DNA of 64,000 nt from Kutzneria viridogrisea. GTDB taxonomy: Bacteria; Actinomycetota; Actinomycetes; Mycobacteriales; Pseudonocardiaceae. The DNA lies in NCBI GenBank assembly GCA_014138725.1, contig JACJID010000004.1, positions 620,001-684,000 of the forward strand, read 5' to 3'. This document shows positions 60,709-64,000 of the stretch, piece by piece (within the stretch, counting starts at the first letter, position 1; the number at the start of each line of letters is the position of its first letter). The notes under the pieces were generated by a model. That model had not been told where the DNA came from and did no database searches. It saw only the letters and a list, made by a program, of their open reading frames with translations. The position numbers and the translations under genes are program-made.

Positions 60709-61883
60709 GCCTGGAGCACCAGTACACCGGTGGCGGCGACCAGGCAGGCCAGCGCCGTGACGGCTCCGGTGCCGAGGAAGCGTCGCCAGTTGACCGACAC
60801 CCCGGCGGACTGGCAGCGCTCGTACCAGAGCAGGGTGGCCAGCGAGGCCCAGGGCACCACGATCGGGCCCACGTTGGTGCCGATGAGCAACCCGAGCAAC
60901 TGCTCGTGGTTGGCCAAGGGCACGACGGCCTCGCCGGCGGCGTAGGCGGGCAGGTTGTTGAGCAGGTTCGACAGGCCCGCACCGGCACCGGCGGCGCGGA
61001 AGACCCCGGGCCCGCCGGGGTCCGAGCCGATCACGGCGTGCACGACCCCGGCGAGCCCGTGGTCGCTGATGGTCTGCACGACCAGGAACAGCCCGGTGAC
61101 GAACACCAGCAGCCGCCAGGGCAGCAGGCCCCAGCGCAGCGAGGACCGGGACCGCAGCAGGAACACCAGTGCGACCACGGCGGCGCAGACCGGGGAGACG
61201 ATCTCCAGCGGCACACCGGTGACCACACCGCCGACGAACACCACGCAGGCCGCCGAGCACACCCCGAACAGCACGCGGTCCCGCGGCCGGGCGGGCGCGG
61301 GCGGCTCGTAGCGGTCCATGCCGCGGCGCTTGCGGCGCCAGTAGAACAGCCACAGGCACCCGGCGGTGGCGGCGACCGAGGCCAGTTCCGGCAACGCCAT
61401 GCGGGCGGCGAACTCCGGGGCGCTCAGCGCGACCCGGTTCATGGCAAGCAGGTTGGTCAGGTTGGACACCGGCAGCAGCAGGCTCGCGGTGTTGGCCAGC
61501 CACACCGTGGTCATCGCCAGCGGCATACCGGGGATCGCCAGCTTGCGGGCCACCGCGAGCATGACGGGGGTCAGCAGCACGGCGGTGGTGTCCAGGTTGA
61601 GCGTGGCGGTGGTGATCGCCGCGAACAGCACGCACAACACGAACAGCGCGCCGAAACTGCCGCCCGCCAGGATGGTCAGCCGCACCGCGATGACGTCGAA
61701 CACCCCGGCTTCTGCGGTCAGCTCGGCCAGCACGATCACCGCGCCGAGGAACACCAGGATCGGCGCGATCCTGGCCACGGTGGCCTGCGCCTGCCCGACC
61801 GGCAGCAGCCCGGTGGCCAGGAACACCAGTCCCAGCAGGAAAAGCCCGATCGCGATCCAGTCGAGCACTGACAGACGCCGCAC
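60705..61883 (-). CDS. ArsB/NhaD/SLC13-type permease
   Basis: A 392-residue membrane protein with about eleven helices, resembling the ion transporter superfamily of ArsB, NhaD and citrate transporters: an N-terminal half with LVFLGAVIVLAELTAEAGVF and a central TLNLDTTAVLLTPVML (the re-entrant-loop Asn/Asp/Thr motif), and a C-terminal repeat LSNLLNNLPAYAAGEAVVPL. The likely cargo is an anion, arsenite or sodium; no ars genes are near. The GTG start lies three bases after the WD40 gene's stop, with AGGTGAGAA as ribosome binding site inside the WD40 end. Confidence 0.86.
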   Translation of the reverse strand: MRRLSVLDWIAIGLFLLGLVFLATGLLPVGQAQATVARIAPILVFLGAVIVLAELTAEAGVFDVIAVRLTILAGGSFGALFVLCVLFAAITTATLNLDTTAVLLTPVMLAVARKLAIPGMPLAMTTVWLANTASLLLPVSNLTNLLAMNRVALSAPEFAARMALPELASVAATAGCLWLFYWRRKRRGMDRYEPPAPARPRDRVLFGVCSAACVVFVGGVVTGVPLEIVSPVCAAVVALVFLLRSRSSLRWGLLPWRLLVFVTGLFLVVQTISDHGLAGVVHAVIGSDPGGPGVFRAAGAGAGLSNLLNNLPAYAAGEAVVPLANHEQLLGLLIGTNVGPIVVPWASLATLLWYERCQSAGVSVNWRRFLGTGAVTALACLVAATGVLVLQA

Positions 61884-61886
61884 TTC

Positions 61887-64000
61887 TCACCTGACCGTCA
61901 TCCGGGACACGGGGTCCCACAACAGGAAGTCGCCGTCATCACTGGCGCTGGCCACCATCGGCTGGCCGTCCACCAGCACCCCGGTCAACGCGCGAACAGT
62001 ACCCGCGTGCGCGTGGAAGGATCCGGCCAACCTGCCCTCCCGCACGTCCCAGAACTGCACCACACCACCGAAGCCCCCGCTGGCCAGCAGCAGCCTGCCG
62101 CCCACGCGGACCGGGGCCATCGCCCCGACGTACCCGGTCCCGCCGTCGAGCAGGCGGACCGAGCCGTCCGGGTCGCACAGCGCGATCGTGCCGTCCTGGC
62201 AGCCCGCGGCGAGCCGCTCCTGCACCACGGTCAGCGCCACCACACCCGCCAGTTCGGACCCGAGCCTGCGGTGCACCTCACCGCTGACCGGGTCCCACAT
62301 CAGCACCCGGCCGTCGCTGTCCGCGCTGACCAGCAGCGCACCGGCCAGCCCCTCGAAGGCCACCAGCGAGGCGATCTCGGCGTTGGGCCCGCGCAGCACG
62401 GTGGTCGGCCCAGAGCGGTCCACCGGCCAGACCCGGATCGTGCCGTCCGCGCTGCCGCTGGACAGGTGCCGCTCCCCCGCGATCAGCAGCGGGGCGACCG
62501 TCCACACCTCGCCGGTGTGCTCGGCCCTGGTGGACAGGTGCTCACCGGTGTCGGCGTCCCACACCCGCACGGTGCCGTCCGCGGAGCCGGTGGCCAGCAG
62601 CACCGGGCCGGGGCCGGGCACGGCCGCCAGCGCGCGGATCGTGCTGCGGTGCCCGGTGAGCGTGCGCTCCTCGGCGTAGCTGGACAGCTCGTGCAGGTGC
62701 ACCGCCCCGTCCAGCGCGCCGCTGGCCAGCAGGGTGCGGTCGGGCAGTTGCACCGAGGCCAGCGCCCACACCGCGCTGGAGCGCACCGACTGGAGCTCGT
62801 CGGTCTGGAAGGTCACCGGGTCGGCCAGCCGGATCGTGCCGTCCACGCCCCCGCTGGCCAGGTGCACCCGGCCACCGACCTCGACCGGGGCCATCGCCCA
62901 GACCTCGCCGGTGTGGTGGCCGAACCGGTGCTGCACCCCGTCGTTGCCGGTGTGCGGGTTCCACAGCCGCACGGTGCTGTCCGCGCTGCCGCTGGCCAGC
63001 AGCTCGCCCTCGGGGGTGGGCACGACCGCCAGCGTGCGGATCGTGCTGACGTGGCCGACGAAGGAGTTCACCAGCGCCCCGGAGCGCGGGTTCCACAGGT
63101 GGATCATGCCGTCGGCCCCGCCGCTTGCCAGCAGGGTCTGCCCGGCCACGGTGATCGTGGCCAGCGCCCAGACCGTGCTGCGGTGTGCCTGGATGGTGCG
63201 CAGCACGACACTGGTGTCGGTGTCCCACAACCGGATCGTGCCGTCCGCGCTGCCGCTGGCCAGCAGCTCGCGCTCGCCGAAGGGCACCGCCGCCAGCGCC
63301 CAGACCCGGCCGCCCCGCCGGGTCAGCGTGCGCAGCCGCTGCCCGGACTCGGGGTCCCACAACTGGATCGTGCTGCCCGCGCCCGTGCCCGCCAGGTAGG
63401 TGCGGTCCCCGGAGCGCACGGCGACCAGCGCCCACACCTCGCCCTCCAGGAACCGGGTCTCCTTGAGCAGCACGCCAGTGGCCAGTTCCCAGGTGCGCAC
63501 GATGCCGTCCACGCCACCGCTGGCGATCAGCGTGTGCTCCTCGCCCGGCCGCGCCGCGATGGTCGCCAGCACGCGCACCGGCCCGGTGTGCCCCGCCAGG
63601 GTGCGCACGGTCTGCCCGGTGGGCACGTCGATCAGCCGCACGGCCCCGTCCGCCCCGCCGCGCGCCAGCAGGGCCCGCTCCGCGGAGCGCACCTCGGCCA
63701 GCACCCACACCGGGCCCTGCGCCCCGGGTCCGGCCAGGTGCGTGTCGTCACCGGGGTAGGGCGGAGGGGGCAGCCGCAGCAGTTCCGGCGGTCCCTGGCG
63801 GGCGGGTCGCGCACCGGCCCGACGCAGACAGTCCACAATGGACGACAGCGCGGTGCGGGCGTCGCGGTCCTCGAAGGTGGCCCCGTCGATGCGCTCCACC
63901 ATCTCCTGCAACAACAAGCCCGCGTGCACGGTGCAGGCCAGCACGCGCAGCCCGCTGCCCGGGGAGTCCAACAGGGCCTGCAACCAGGCCTCGCCGGCAT
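61887..64000 (-). CDS. WD40 double beta-propeller protein, 5' end outside the window
   Basis: At least 704 residues, truncated by the window edge at its N-terminus. After about 85 helical residues (VHAGLLLQEMVERIDGATFE ... RQGPPELLRLPPPPYPG) come 14 WD40 blades ending in motifs such as TIRLWD, TVRVWD and VVQFWD, enough for two seven-bladed propellers. Blades keep the SGSADGT loop. WD40 tails of this kind are common on actinobacterial NACHT, STAND and kinase proteins; the missing N-terminus decides which. It is read first in a three-gene operon with the permease and hydrolase. Confidence 0.85.
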   Translation of the reverse strand, partial: AGEAWLQALLDSPGSGLRVLACTVHAGLLLQEMVERIDGATFEDRDARTALSSIVDCLRRAGARPARQGPPELLRLPPPPYPGDDTHLAGPGAQGPVWVLAEVRSAERALLARGGADGAVRLIDVPTGQTVRTLAGHTGPVRVLATIAARPGEEHTLIASGGVDGIVRTWELATGVLLKETRFLEGEVWALVAVRSGDRTYLAGTGAGSTIQLWDPESGQRLRTLTRRGGRVWALAAVPFGERELLASGSADGTIRLWDTDTSVVLRTIQAHRSTVWALATITVAGQTLLASGGADGMIHLWNPRSGALVNSFVGHVSTIRTLAVVPTPEGELLASGSADSTVRLWNPHTGNDGVQHRFGHHTGEVWAMAPVEVGGRVHLASGGVDGTIRLADPVTFQTDELQSVRSSAVWALASVQLPDRTLLASGALDGAVHLHELSSYAEERTLTGHRSTIRALAAVPGPGPVLLATGSADGTVRVWDADTGEHLSTRAEHTGEVWTVAPLLIAGERHLSSGSADGTIRVWPVDRSGPTTVLRGPNAEIASLVAFEGLAGALLVSADSDGRVLMWDPVSGEVHRRLGSELAGVVALTVVQERLAAGCQDGTIALCDPDGSVRLLDGGTGYVGAMAPVRVGGRLLLASGGFGGVVQFWDVREGRLAGSFHAHAGTVRALTGVLVDGQPMVASASDDGDFLLWDPVSRMTVR

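Overview
The window is high-GC DNA with dense coding, many GTG starts and frequent ATGA/TGATG start-stop overlaps. It carries a mycothiol ligase gene (mshC), a MabA/InhA-type fabG-inhA pair, a ferrochelatase with a Cys-rich C-terminus and a RipA-like NlpC/P60 hydrolase. This points to a mycothiol-producing actinobacterium, most likely of the Pseudonocardiales; the order-level guess is inference. No tRNA, rRNA, CRISPR array, transposase or integrase was recognised.

Layout. (1) 1-1171: hisE-hisG. (2) 1285-12187: an accessory block with a flavin monooxygenase, then a translationally coupled GNAT / LuxE-like acyl-protein synthetase / LuxC-like acyl-CoA reductase fused to a PaaK-like adenylation domain. 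Facing it are a GntR-ABC transporter operon whose two transporter genes each carry a frameshift, a ketoacyl synthase III and a second PaaK-like ligase. (3) 12375-16784: HAD phosphatase, PAC2 protein, mshC, dienelactone hydrolase, lipoprotein. (4) 16839-26504: an AAA ATPase/VWA pair, a nucleotidyltransferase, a large AfsR-type regulator, small membrane and unknown proteins, a DinB protein and a decayed Rhs fragment. (5) 26626-36652: hemH, a DUF4142 lipoprotein, gabT-gabP with a divergent PucR regulator, a NarL-type two-component system, inhA and fabG. (6) 36764-49247: an FAD/FeS oxidoreductase, a MarR-GNAT fusion, an AlkZ-like glycosylase, a truncated TetR, an MHS transporter, a NUDIX protein, a secreted lipase, and a TetR / response regulator / kinase / TAXI-binding-protein operon. 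(7) 49425-57963: VWA, DUF58, MoxR, a MobA-like and a YjbR protein, NlpC/P60, acyl-CoA ligase, sirtuin. (8) 58061-64000: a Crp/Fnr regulator divergent from a nucleotidyl-cyclase-like protein with an effector-associated (EAD2-like) tail, then alpha/beta hydrolase, ArsB/SLC13-type permease and a WD40 protein of at least 14 blades cut by the window end.

The same-strand order NlpC/P60 - MoxR - DUF58 - VWA - fabG - inhA - hemH matches the Mycobacterium tuberculosis Rv1477-Rv1485 region, here split by inserted blocks. The lux-like block similarly sits between hisE and the HAD/PAC2/mshC group.

Gene ends carry two intergenic repeat families. One is arrays of 21-bp units with core GCGAGTCCCGC (about 31 units at six places). 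The other is long palindromes built on CATGAAGGTGCC (seven full or half copies). Both abut stop codons and form terminator-like hairpins.
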